Positions 32,442 through 42,315 of a DNA stretch of 64,000 bases are shown here, piece after piece. The stretch comes from Apiosordaria backusii (Eukaryota > Ascomycota > Sordariomycetes > Sordariales > Lasiosphaeriaceae), in contig JAUKTV010000001.1 of assembly GCA_030549205.1 (NCBI GenBank), positions 3,596,001-3,660,000 on the forward strand. The letters run 5' to 3'. Each line of letters opens with the position of its first letter. The first letter of the stretch is position 1. Both the position numbers and the translations under genes were made by a program. The notes below the pieces were generated by a model. That model was given only the letters and a program-made list of their open reading frames with translations. It was not told where the DNA came from and did no database searches.

Positions 32442-32539
32442 AACGCCCCATCCGACATCCCACTGTATAGCCGAAAGACAAACCTTCCCGAACGCTTCAT
32501 CTAACATCCCACTGCAGAGCCGAAAGACGAACCTTCTCA
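32442..32539. repeat. Two-copy 49-bp tandem repeat with transition-type differences
   Basis: Copies at 32442-32490 and 32491-32539. Both contain CATCCCACTG followed by AGCCGAAAGAC and AACCTTC. Most differences are C/T or G/A transitions, as expected after RIP, though two positions also include a transversion or reverse change. Confidence 0.8.
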
Positions 32540-32684
32540 AACGCCCGCGGGCAATCAAAAAAAAAGGTTCTTCACAGAAAGCAAGCTCGCCTTTCGTCCC
32601 ACTCTTGCGCTCATGTGGCAACTGCCAAAACCCTCTAAGGAACCTTATTTCTGGTACTATATTAATTCGTCTCCCCTCTAGCAA

Positions 32685-32882
32685 ATCTCTCCGCCAGCAA
32701 GTCTCGTTTTTCAGACATCTTCATTAAATTCCCGGAATTCCAGGCATCCACGTCCAAGTCAAGATTCCAACACAACGCATCACATCTCTCCGCCAGCAAG
32801 TCTTGTTTTTCAGACATCTTTATTAAATTCCTGGAATTCCAGGTACCCACATCCAAGTTAAGATTCCAACATAACGCATCAT
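32685..32882. repeat. Two-copy 99-bp tandem repeat with RIP-like divergence
   Basis: Copies at 32685-32783 and 32784-32882, both beginning ATCTCTCCGCCAGCAAGTCT, with no gap between them. Nine positions differ. Going from copy 1 to copy 2, seven are C-to-T, one is G-to-A and one is T-to-C. Five of the seven C-to-T changes are at CpA, the preferred RIP context. The repeat stops 11 bases before the ATG of the next ORF. Confidence 0.92.
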
Positions 32883-32893
32883 ATCCTCTTACC

Positions 32894-33424
32894 ATGATCA
32901 CATCCTTCTTAGCCATGACTTGTTTACCAATCGCGGCTCGCTCGTTTGTGGCTGTCCGTCGTCACATTGCCATCCCTCCGTGCCGCCACGGCCCGAAGCC
33001 GGTCTGCCCCTCCGCGCCGAGGCGGTACCTGTGCGATCAGCCGCGCCGTCGCCAGAGCCCCCGCGAGCGTCACCGCCCATCCAGCAGCACTCCCTTGCGC
33101 ATTTGGATTCAACCTCTCTTCCGGGCTACAACCAGGCATGTTGTCACCAACGCGTTGCAAGACTTCGCCGACGAGAAGATAGACGTCCAAGGCGACAGGA
33201 TTATAGAGATCGCAAGAGCGGTTCAAACGCTGGACAGCAAGATTGACGACATCCTGCAGCAGCAGCAACCAAGCGTGATAGTCCCGGAAGGTCATGTGGA
33301 TATCCAGGCCATTGTTCGACAGGCTATGGAGGCGGCCATCCACGCGAACACGAACCTGGGAGCTGTTGACCGAGCGTCTTGGCGTAAATTGTATTTCTTT
33401 TTTAAAGAGGATTTCAGCGTATGA
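32894..33424 (+). CDS. Orphan ORF, 176 aa, unknown
   Basis: I do not recognise it. The ATG at 32894 lies just after a 99-bp tandem repeat. The first about 70 residues are Arg/Pro/Cys-rich and could be non-coding read-through. From about residue 83 the sequence looks like a real amphipathic helical domain (VTNALQDFADEKIDVQGDR, IIEIARAVQTLDSKIDDIL, then a short Gln run and DIQAIVRQAMEAAIH). It ends SWRKLYFFFKEDFSV. No signal peptide or enzyme motif is evident. It may be the remaining exon of a larger, partly decayed gene: other coding-like pieces follow to the right (33707-33853). Could also be a chance ORF in repeat-derived DNA. Confidence 0.35.
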   Translation: MITSFLAMTCLPIAARSFVAVRRHIAIPPCRHGPKPVCPSAPRRYLCDQPRRRQSPRERHRPSSSTPLRIWIQPLFRATTRHVVTNALQDFADEKIDVQGDRIIEIARAVQTLDSKIDDILQQQQPSVIVPEGHVDIQAIVRQAMEAAIHANTNLGAVDRASWRKLYFFFKEDFSV

Positions 33425-36311
33425 CTTTGGAGTTTTAGTTTATGGATAATGGTATGGGAAGAGAAGACCACGGCCAAGAAGACCGGAGGACCGCTAAGAT
33501 AGTTGCTCGTTGATTGGAGAACTCGAAAGTCTGCTCTGGCTGTGGTCTGTCTAGGTGTCTGGAGCTCGCATTGTATTAGAGAATCTATTTTCTCAGTTTT
33601 GCTTTCTGTTTTACTTTTCTATACGTTACATTGGCTTTCGTTTCTGGCCTCTTTGTCAAATCCTTCTATGCCATCGACTTACTAACTTGACCTGACTTGT
33701 AGCTAGAACAACATTCAAGTCTCCATTTTTCGTGTCGGAAAGTTCTTCCCTGCGGCCCCAGAGGCCAGTGTGCACCCGCCCGTGGGCGACTCCATTTTCG
33801 CCGGCCAGCTCGCGGATATGGTGATCGAGGAGCTCCTCGACACCAAAAAATAGTGTCCCATCAGCCGCTGCAGCACCAGGGGGTTCTCGGGACCGCAACC
33901 GAAGCAAGCCGTCGATCATTTGTCGTTTTGAGCTCCCCGGGCACACGAAGTGTCTATTTTCATCCTCATGGGGGTACAAGAATGGCCGAGACACGAAGGG
34001 GCTGGTTATCCGTGGTATCTGTGGGGGAGGCTGGCTGCATGATGTGCCGCAGCTGAGGGATGGCAAGCCGGGCCAATTCTTGAGAACCGTATGTATTTGA
34101 TGCTGGCCATCTCTGCAGATCGATTTCTTAGCGAACCCAGCTGCCCGATGTTGAACCGCACGTCTTTCCTCCTGCTCTACACTTGGCATTCAGCTGATGA
34201 TCTCGGAAATCATTTCTTACATCGCCGAACAACCGGGCCGGCTGAACTCGAATATTAGTTTGTTTGTGATTCAGGGAAGTTGCGGATCAGAGGGGTTGGT
34301 TGTTTCAATTTTATTTTCAACAATTCAAGATAGGTATCCGGATGTTAGGGAACTGCACGGGGGGTTTGGGGTCATTGCTAAGGTAGGTTCAATTGAGAAG
34401 CCGTTTTACAGGGAGGGACGGAAGCTCCCGATGCCTCAAGGAGTCTCGTTGTCTCGCGCCGTCGTTTTATGCTCGTAGCCGCTGTCCAGCAAACGGTTTG
34501 TAATACGGAGACACACAGAAGTTACATACATGATAAGGTACTCAGGTACTTGCTGATAAGTTGCCCCAAGTGAAACCAGAGTGAACATAAGGCGGGTGCC
34601 TTAACCTCGATCCAAAATCCAATTTCTGCGTCAACCTGCTAACCCGGGGATCAGGTACTTGGGACCATCTCCTGTTGGTTCATCGCCTATCTCAGATAAT
34701 TCCGCAGCCAGCTGAGTGAAGACACTCATCATCATTTTGAGCTCATAAATACGACGTAGCGAATCAAAGGGTTACGAGTCTACCCAATAGTGTAGGTATG
34801 TGCATACTTTACTTTTTGCGTTCATGAGATCGGACCCAAGCTGCTGGACCACCAGTGAGAAGGATGCGATCGACAAAGCCCGATGGCCTTCGGAATCGAC
34901 TGAGCCAATAAAACAACAGTGCTTCTGCCAGCATGTCAACTCTGTCCAGGGGCTGGGTTGCTGAGGGACTAACCGAACCCATCGACATCTCGGGCCGACA
35001 AGCCGCATCGCAGCTCTCCTGTTGGCTCAATCCAGCTGGGCTGACAGAAGCGAGCTGAAATTTGGGAGCAGAAAGCCCGCCCATAATGAACAGATTATCG
35101 GTCCCAAAACATGCATTGAAGTGCCTGCTGCTGCTCTGGGACCAACACATACTGGATTGTTCCCTAGCTTCCGCACCAATGGCAAGCACTGGAGAGAAGT
35201 CCCACGGCCACCAACCACAGCATTGACGAAGCCAGACAAGGTAAGGCTAGGCTGTTGGTGATGGGGCTTGGTCCAAACTGTCGGGACCATTAATCTTGCG
35301 AAGCACTACGCGCCTGTCTATTCGGCCCATTCTTGCGCAGTCCCCTCCAGCCAAGCGCCAATGTCTTGTTTCGAAGCTTGGAAAGATGCCAAGGACGGGC
35401 TGCCGAGAGATGGTCGAGTGACACGGCTAGGGCTGGGGACGACGAGATTTCCTATTCTGCCTTAACTAAAAGGGTTGCCGCCGGCAATTCGTCCAGACAC
35501 CCTCACGCAATAAATGTGTCGCCAGTCTCGTCTAACCATCCGACGTGGCTTGCCATTCACGCAATCTTGCGCGCAACTCTTTCCGCAGATCCCCCCCTGG
35601 GAACTTTACCCGGGTTACGCTCTCTCACGCTCACCCGGTTCAATCTTCTCCCAACCTGGAAGCCGGCCAAATTTCTGGTCTCACTCTGTCACTCTCTCCC
35701 TGTCTCACTGTCTCATTGAAAGCTGCATCCATCACGGCGGGACAGTCAGAACCGAGGGAGAGGCCCGTGTGTGTGCCTGGATTGTGCAACCAGAAGCACG
35801 CTTGGACCCCCAACTTTCCCACCGCCCTGCAGTTGAAGTCTGGAGAGTCTGGTTCTGGGCCTGCAAAAGAAACCCCAGTCTTGGCACCCCTGCCGTGGGT
35901 ACAGTACACTACCTGTCCCAGTGCCCGCTCGTACATCTCGGTACGCGGGGATCTCACCTGGTACCAACCAAAAACACACAATAAGGAGGGGACTCGAGTT
36001 GTTCACTGCTTACACCCCGTGTGCTGTGTATCTCGGAGGACCGCGGCTTGTTCCTGATAAGGTGTCGCATCCGGTTCCTTCTTTCCTTCTGTTTCACACG
36101 ACCCTGTTGCTTTTCAAGACCTCGTGTGTTGAACATCGCCGACTTGGCTGTTAGCCTTTTGCAGACGGCACAATTTTCTTTCCCCCTATAAATCCACTTA
36201 CCAGTTGCACCCTCCCCCCCAACAGGTTTCATTCCACCACCCACCTACACACACACAAACAAACACACATACACACACATACCGCAAGACATAAGCACTA
36301 CAAATTGCACA
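33425..36311. other. Intergenic region with coding-like scraps
   Basis: Plus-strand 33707-33853 reads NNIQVSIFRVGKFFPAAPEA… and ends IEELLDTKK-stop, preceded by a CTAG acceptor-like site. Plus-strand 33823-34088 in another frame reads …SIICRFELPGHTKCLFSSS and GLVIRGICGGGWLHDVPQLR. The two overlap in different frames, so at most one is real. From 35.3 to 36.1 kb overlapping ORFs on both strands show nothing known. The last 150 bases are the promoter of the 36.3-kb gene: TATAAAT then a CA-rich leader. Confidence 0.45.
36187..36193 (+). promoter_or_regulatory. TATA box of the unknown 259-aa gene
   Basis: TATAAAT, 119 bases before the ATG at 36312, followed by a pyrimidine-rich stretch and a CA-rich leader (36240-36290). 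Confidence 0.45.
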
Positions 36312-37091
36312 ATGCCCGCCACCACTCTCGAAATCACATCCCCTCTCGACAACGAGGCACCCCTCATTCCCTCCACCACCGCCACTCCATTCACCTACCG
36401 TCAACCGCCTATCATGCAGCCCCTCGAGTGGCACTACCTCCCAAGCGGCACCAACAGAGGCGACAGCCTCATCGTCGCCGTCTGGCCCACAGACACCTTC
36501 TACCAAGGCCTCCAAACCATGTCCCTCCCCACCACCAACACCACGACATCCATCTCTCCCTGCCGGCAGCCGCCGCTCCCACAATCCCTCGTCACAACCA
36601 CCCCCCTCATCCACATCCCCCACTGCTACCTAAGCGTAACCTCCCACCACCCCGACAACCACCACCACACTCAGACCCCCGGCCTCGTCGAGCGAGTCGG
36701 CCTCCCCCGGTCCCTAGTCCAGGGCTTCCTCACCAGCATCCGCCTTCCTTCCTCCCCGGGTACAATCGTCGGCCTTGACAACCACTTTGATCTTGGGGCG
36801 ACGACCAATCATGTCGCTCCCCATCCCCATATCGACGATGGCGACGACTGGGTCTTTTCTCGGTGTTTGCTTGCCGATTTTACCGGGTTCAGCGAGGAGG
36901 CAGCGGCTACGCTGTCCAGACAGGGGAAGCTGTGCTGTTGGATCAGCGTGGTGCTGGATGGGAGCTCGGGGGTGTGGGATTTGGGGTTTGTGGTTCATCG
37001 GGTGGGGGTTTGTGATGAGAGGGATGGTCTGGGGGGTCTGGGGGCGGGTGGTAAGAACCTGAATGGGGGTTGTTTGAGGGCGACGGTGTGA
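36312..37091 (+). CDS. Unknown 259-aa protein
   Basis: I do not recognise it. The single ORF from ATG 36312 (ACAATGCCC context) has strong C-ending codon bias in its first half, a TATA box and a CA-rich leader, so it looks like an expressed gene. No signal peptide or membrane span. Visible features: a Pro/Thr-rich start (SPLDNEAPLIPSTTATPF), PLEWHYLPSG, IVAVWPTDTFYQGLQTMS, a His-rich patch (HHPDNHHHTQTP), LVERVGLPRSLVQGFLTS, DDGDDWVFSRCLLADFTGF, LCCWISVVLDGSSGVWDLGF, and a Gly-rich end. The hydrophobic core pattern suggests one globular beta-rich domain. In the last third the codons switch to G-ending, a composition change within the gene. No neighbour within 3 kb gives a hint about its job. 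Confidence 0.65.
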   Translation: MPATTLEITSPLDNEAPLIPSTTATPFTYRQPPIMQPLEWHYLPSGTNRGDSLIVAVWPTDTFYQGLQTMSLPTTNTTTSISPCRQPPLPQSLVTTTPLIHIPHCYLSVTSHHPDNHHHTQTPGLVERVGLPRSLVQGFLTSIRLPSSPGTIVGLDNHFDLGATTNHVAPHPHIDDGDDWVFSRCLLADFTGFSEEAAATLSRQGKLCCWISVVLDGSSGVWDLGFVVHRVGVCDERDGLGGLGAGGKNLNGGCLRATV

Positions 37092-40000
37092 ACTGATTTG
37101 GTTCTGGTGCACTGGAAATTCCTTCGTTGTTCTGCTTTCGTTATTCTGCTTTTATGAGGTGATGAGAAGAAGTGTGTTAGTCTTGTTGGTCATTGCTTTT
37201 TGCCTGGCATTATGGGGTTCATGTCGAGGAAGGAGTGTGTTACGATGCTAGCTATCACCATCTCAGTATGGGGTGGATGTTGGCTGAGCTCACCTAGGTA
37301 TGGCTTTGTGCCTTTCTTGTTTGTTTTATTGTCTTGTTTTGTTGCTTTGTCCATGTTGACTGTTGAGTCGAAAACAAAAAACGATATTCAGGGGATACAC
37401 AAACAAGGGATGACTGGTGGGTTGGTAAAAGTTTTTATTTACGGAATGGGATGAATTGATGGATGGATGGATCGACGATGGTTTTTGAGATGGAGTTTTA
37501 GGATTTCTTTGCTTTTGCTTTCTTCATTGATACGATTCACGCCTTCCTTGACAGGGTGATACTAATGGATGGGATGTATAAGAGGGAAATATTTAGCGTT
37601 TGTTTCCTTGCTCTTTTTCCTTTTACTTGTTTACAGAGGAGTTTGTTAGATCTCCTGTGTATACCCCCTTTACTACCTTATTTGACCCAAAAATACAGAA
37701 AACTTGACCATGGCCTGGGATGGCATGGCATGCGACACTGGTGGAGGGGGTTGGGTTGGTCAACCTCCTTAGGGCATGGTTGCCCAAAGAAGCACAAGTA
37801 ACATCAAAGCAATTCAGCTCAGTTTATATCTTGCAATCTCACTTCAACAATAATCTTGAACTGTGATGGTGATCTTGGCTTCCTTTTTTCCTTTACCATC
37901 TGAGGTTCTGGTATATCCGAAGCTGACCGGCACTTACCTACTAACATTCCACTTTAGATCCCACTGTTACCAGTTAGGGGACTGGGATGACTGTCTCTGG
38001 ACAAGAAAGCTAATCTGGGGGAATCCGGTCATTCTGGGCCACCTGGACACGCACGAAGAAATATTTCCTGACAATTCCCGGTCTTGTCGTAGCCTTGTGA
38101 ATGGAGTCTGTCTGTCACGGGCCCTGTGTGACTGGGGATAGGGAACCCCCAAGACCCCTGCCTGCCCCCACAACTAGTGTAGGTAGTGCTACGAACGGTG
38201 GGGCGGACTTTATTCCGTTCCCTGTCACCCTGCTGTCAGTGACACCCATTTTGGTCGTCACACCAAGCTAACCCCAAAGGAGTGTTTGATGTGATCTTCG
38301 TTATCTAGTGTGGACCACAACTGTGTGGAACGTGCTTTGTTAGTGCGGTTGGGAGGTTGCTAGTCGTGCTAGTACGGCTAGAAGAGGGTTGGTATTCGGA
38401 CTGTTCGGAGGGGATGGTCCTATCTCTACTCGTCGTCGGAAGGTAAAATTGATGGATGGGGACTAGTGTGTGTGATGGCATTGAAGGTTGGATGTGGGGG
38501 AGCCTGGAGGTGAGGAAAGTAAGATGGGGTAAAAATGGCAGAAGTGGTTAGATGGTTTGGATGTTGGTCAGCTTGGTAAGGGTAAGATACCTATGCTGGG
38601 GGATGATGTGATGAGCTCGGAATGGTCCGAGAATTGGAGAAAAACACGATGGTTGGGGTGAAAGATTTTGTGGTATGGGGTAGGAACGGTAGCGAAAGCG
38701 AGCACCTTACATGATGTGGTGATTGGGGTGGTTGCACAACGGACAGCGGCCAGCCATTGATGACATGGCGTTGAGTGTGGCATGTGGCACGGGTAGCGTA
38801 CCCTTTCGATCTTGGTCTCCGGGCTGTTTTCGGACACCGACTTTTGATGAACTTCCCGTTGGAGTCGGGGGCGTATGCTGTGCGACTTTGCGTTGCTCCT
38901 TCGGGATTGATGTTGCCGGTTGGATGGACTCCCGGTGGGCAGAGGTTATCATGCTATTTGGAAGATATCTCAAGGTACGAAGTCCGTGGTTTGGTTTCAC
39001 CGGTTTCAAGCGAGCTTTTGCACCGAATTAGCTCAAGAAGCGGATCATTTGTGGGTAGCTAGCTAGCTGGTGCAGTGAACTCTTACTTTGGAATAGCGGC
39101 CGGTAGTGTACACTAGCTGTCGTTTTCGTCATCAATGGGGATGCTTAGCAAGGTTACACTCGACCAACACGACAACGCAGTTACTTCTTGGTCATCCTGA
39201 AAAGGAATTCTCATGAATCGTGTCCCGTCTCTGGTGATAAGAGAATGAGACTCACCATCTCTTTTCGAGTTAGCCTTGTTTCTTATCATGACCGCTCAAG
39301 GATCGTGATTAATCATCATTCGTCAAGACCACCCAGTCCCAACAGCACCAGAGAGGAAAGGTACCTGAGCAGATGGGGGCCATCGCCCAATCTATCGGAC
39401 CACCAATCGGTCAAAATCAATGTGCATCGCTCTTCGGCACTCGGCAGTATGTAAACTTCCAGGTTGCAGATAGACCCCTTGTACATACATACCAAACAGG
39501 GTCCCCTGTCACTCTTCACCGACAGATCATCCACCACCCCCCATTGAGAACCCACAGCGGGTGACGGAGCACAAAGAAGCTTAAAGCATCTTGAAGCAAC
39601 CCTTCAACCGGTAGTTGTATGTCGATATGTCTGAAAAGGGGAAGATGAAAAGGAGGGGTATGTAGGTAGGATTCGAGTTTCACCTGTCTTCCGGGCCTAG
39701 CGATGCGGAGCCTGATGCTCTCCAGAAAACTTGCTCTTTTTGGCCTTTTTTTGCCCACAAAGACTTGAGGTACCTTAAATGTGAGGTATCAGATTTTTGA
39801 TCCATCGCTCGGCCCGGGATTGTCAGCGGAGAAGAGAACTGTGCCGCCAACTTGCTTCGTGGCAGTCCCGACAGCCAGAGTTGCTTCGGTATGGCCTGTG
39901 GCCCCCCTCCTGTTCAGTCTCTGATGACGAGAGTTCTGAGGGGTGGACAAGGTTGTACGCGAATACGCCTGTGTCGGCATGTTGGGACAAATACCCCAAC

Positions 40001-40849
40001 ACAGCTGAAGCCAATGTCCGAGGTGCAGGATCAAGAATGTAATTGATCGATGCGATCGGGATTCTATTGATTGCGACTCACATGAGTGGTTGGCCCTCTG
40101 AATGCGGAGAAAGCATCGACAAGGTCGGGATATCAAGGTGAGCTGATTGTGGCTGGCTGCCCCAGCCCCTTGGCTGACTGTCCAGAGCCCAATCGATGAT
40201 GTCTGTGGGGATGAATGTCAAATGAATACCGCCCCTAGGTGTGCCAACTCAGTGGAGCTGAAGCTGAAACAGATAGCGTATTGTACTGGGAGTGGACACA
40301 GGCTGTAAATGTTAGGATATGCGTAGTAGAAATTGCTTTTTTGATGTGTTGTTCATCTAGAGTTAACTCTTATATTGTATGTCCGTTGAAAAATTGATTT
40401 CGGTGGATCTGGTACCCAGTTATTGGTGAGCTTGTTTGCGATAAGCTCACATGCCTGTCGGTAGATGTGGCGTATTTATGACAGCATTATCTGGGGAGCG
40501 GAAAGTTTTAATGCAAGTATGTGACTGTTTATGATCTGTCTTATGAGATGGTCATATGTGTAAAAGAATGGAAGAAACTGCAGTTATATCGGAGCGCACT
40601 GGCAATATCAAGACTGTTAGAAAGGGAGATGGTTAACACACAAATACCTGGTAAGCTAGGGCTGCGGTATTTATGAATATGGTACTATAAGCGGATGAGG
40701 TCGGTGGCAATGGATACCTTGTACTACGTTAGGCTTCAATGATCATCATACCTGCAATACCCGAGATACCGAAGAGGTCTTCAAGTTGAAGTCAAACATT
40801 TGAACTAATTAACTAGATAGATGACTGAAAACACAAAAAAGAGATGATA
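37092..40849. other. Gene-poor region, 3.8 kb
   Basis: No firm gene. A minus-strand reading from ATG 38952 gives 81 codons with a Lys/Pro/Ser-rich start and ends CPLCNHPNHHI; a GTAAGG donor there could add a short second exon, but this is weak. Several A/T-rich patches (40,300-40,720) and short T-rich runs. The right end is the 3' region of the bHLH gene. Confidence 0.45.
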
Positions 40850-42315
40850 TTATTTTCTACCTTCCTTCAAGTTCTTGTCATGCAGCATCCTCAACTCTTC
40901 GACCTCCTCTTTCAACTTTTGGTTCCCATCTCCCATTGACTTCAGCACACGACAGGTGTAGTGCAGAACCTCGGCCTTGCTCATCCTCCTTTGCTTTTTC
41001 TTCCCTTTACTTCCAGTGCCAGTCCTGACCGGCAGCCCAAGACTCGCCCTTTCATCCAACAGGGCCTGGATGATAGCGATCTGCTCGTCGTCATCGGTAT
41101 GCTCCCTGCTCATACCCTCGGTAGCCTGAATTTGACAACGTGCTGTCATCAGTTCCTCTACTGGGAGGGCATACAGCGCTTCGAGGAGCTGTTCGAATCC
41201 CTTGTGGAGCCTTTCCCGGTATTCCTTTTCCACTTGGTTATGGTTTTCTCTTGCCCGCTGGTCCTCCACAGACTCGCCTGGCTTGGGGAGAGTTTCGTCG
41301 GCGGTTCGCTTGCATCGACGAGTGGCTGTTCGCAAGCTAGGGCCGTTTGCTTTTGTTTGTTGTTGTTGTTGTTGTGGTTGCAATGAACTGGAACTGGTGG
41401 GAGAGTCTTTCTTGTTATCTCTGGCTTTTGAAGCCGGTTTTGTTTTGATTGACGCTGAAGGTTGCTGTCCTTTACCCGCAGGTCTTGTTGTCCGTCGCAC
41501 ATTTGACGCAGTTGCCTTCCTGCTGGGTCGTCGGCGTCGCGATGAGGTTGTCTGGATCTCGATTTGGATTGTCGGAGGCAAGAGTGTTGTGGTGTTTAGT
41601 TCATGTCCTAATGGCGAGGCAGTATCCAACAAGAGGCTTCCAGTGCAATAAGGCTCTGATATTCCTTGTCTTGGGTGTGGCGCGTCGAATTCGACCGAGA
41701 CTACAGGCGAATTGGGTTGGCTCATTGACAAACCTTCGTATGCGTGGTTTATCGGAAAGGAACCGGAGGCCCAGTGATTGATGATCGGCGAAGCTTGAAC
41801 ACTGCTGGCAGAGCTCAGCGCGCAGGCAACATCGCCGTACGGTCCTGTTGGGCTCAACGGACTGTTGGGGGCCCATCCTCCCTGGATAGCCGAGCTAGCT
41901 GGGTGGAAAGCAGCCACGGAGGGTGGGTATACGGGACTTGGGAGTCTGTTGTCCTCGATCGGCTGCTGATATGGTGCTTGATCGACCGGAATGGAGACAC
42001 CGTGATTGAGACTTGGCTCATGATAGCCTGTATTGCCGTGTGGAAACTCATTGTAGGCCCATGTCCGACTGTCTGTCGATATCTGTAGCTCAAACACTGA
42101 GGACAGCCCCAGTTCAAATTGGCTCTCAGATATCTAACGCAATTGTTATGTTAGGATAGGCACAGAGGTGTCCTAAAGTTTGGCATGGGGAAGGATGGAG
42201 AGGAATCGGAAAAAGGGGGGTCGAGTGCAAGGGGATCTGTAATAGAGAGATGGGGACTCGGGATGTTGCCCACCTGAGTTGGATCACTCTGAACCCACCG
42301 TGGAGTTTGCTCCAT
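40850..42315 (-). CDS. bHLH transcription factor
   Basis: Nuclear DNA-binding regulator. Exon 2 spans 42134-40850; the best first exon is 42315-42299 (MEQTPR, 17 nt, donor GTGGGT) with a 164-nt intron ending CTAACATAACAATTGCGTTAG, giving 433 aa. A stronger-looking donor 25 bases on would shift the frame, so the N-terminus is uncertain. The C-terminal bHLH has basic region and helix 1 in ARENHNQVEKEYRERLHKGF, with His/Glu/Arg placement typical of E-box binders, a long loop of about 60 residues rich in Asp and Gly, and helix 2 at RRMSKAEVLHYTCRVLKSM, followed by a short leucine/coiled-coil stretch (LKEEVEELRMLHDKNL). Upstream are basic Ser-rich segments (SSRRRRPSRKATASN) and a Gln run (PQQQQQQT). 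Related fungal factors regulate development or secondary metabolism; this target is unknown. Confidence 0.85.

Noticed and set aside
34089..34118. GTATGT...CTGCAG as an intron
   Set aside because: Only 30 nt long, below the usual fungal minimum, and the following frame meets a stop quickly.
35514..36057. Overlapping plus-strand ORFs of 156 and 170 codons
   Set aside because: They lie in two different frames with equal length, lack known motifs, and the codon make-up is that of random moderately GC-rich DNA.
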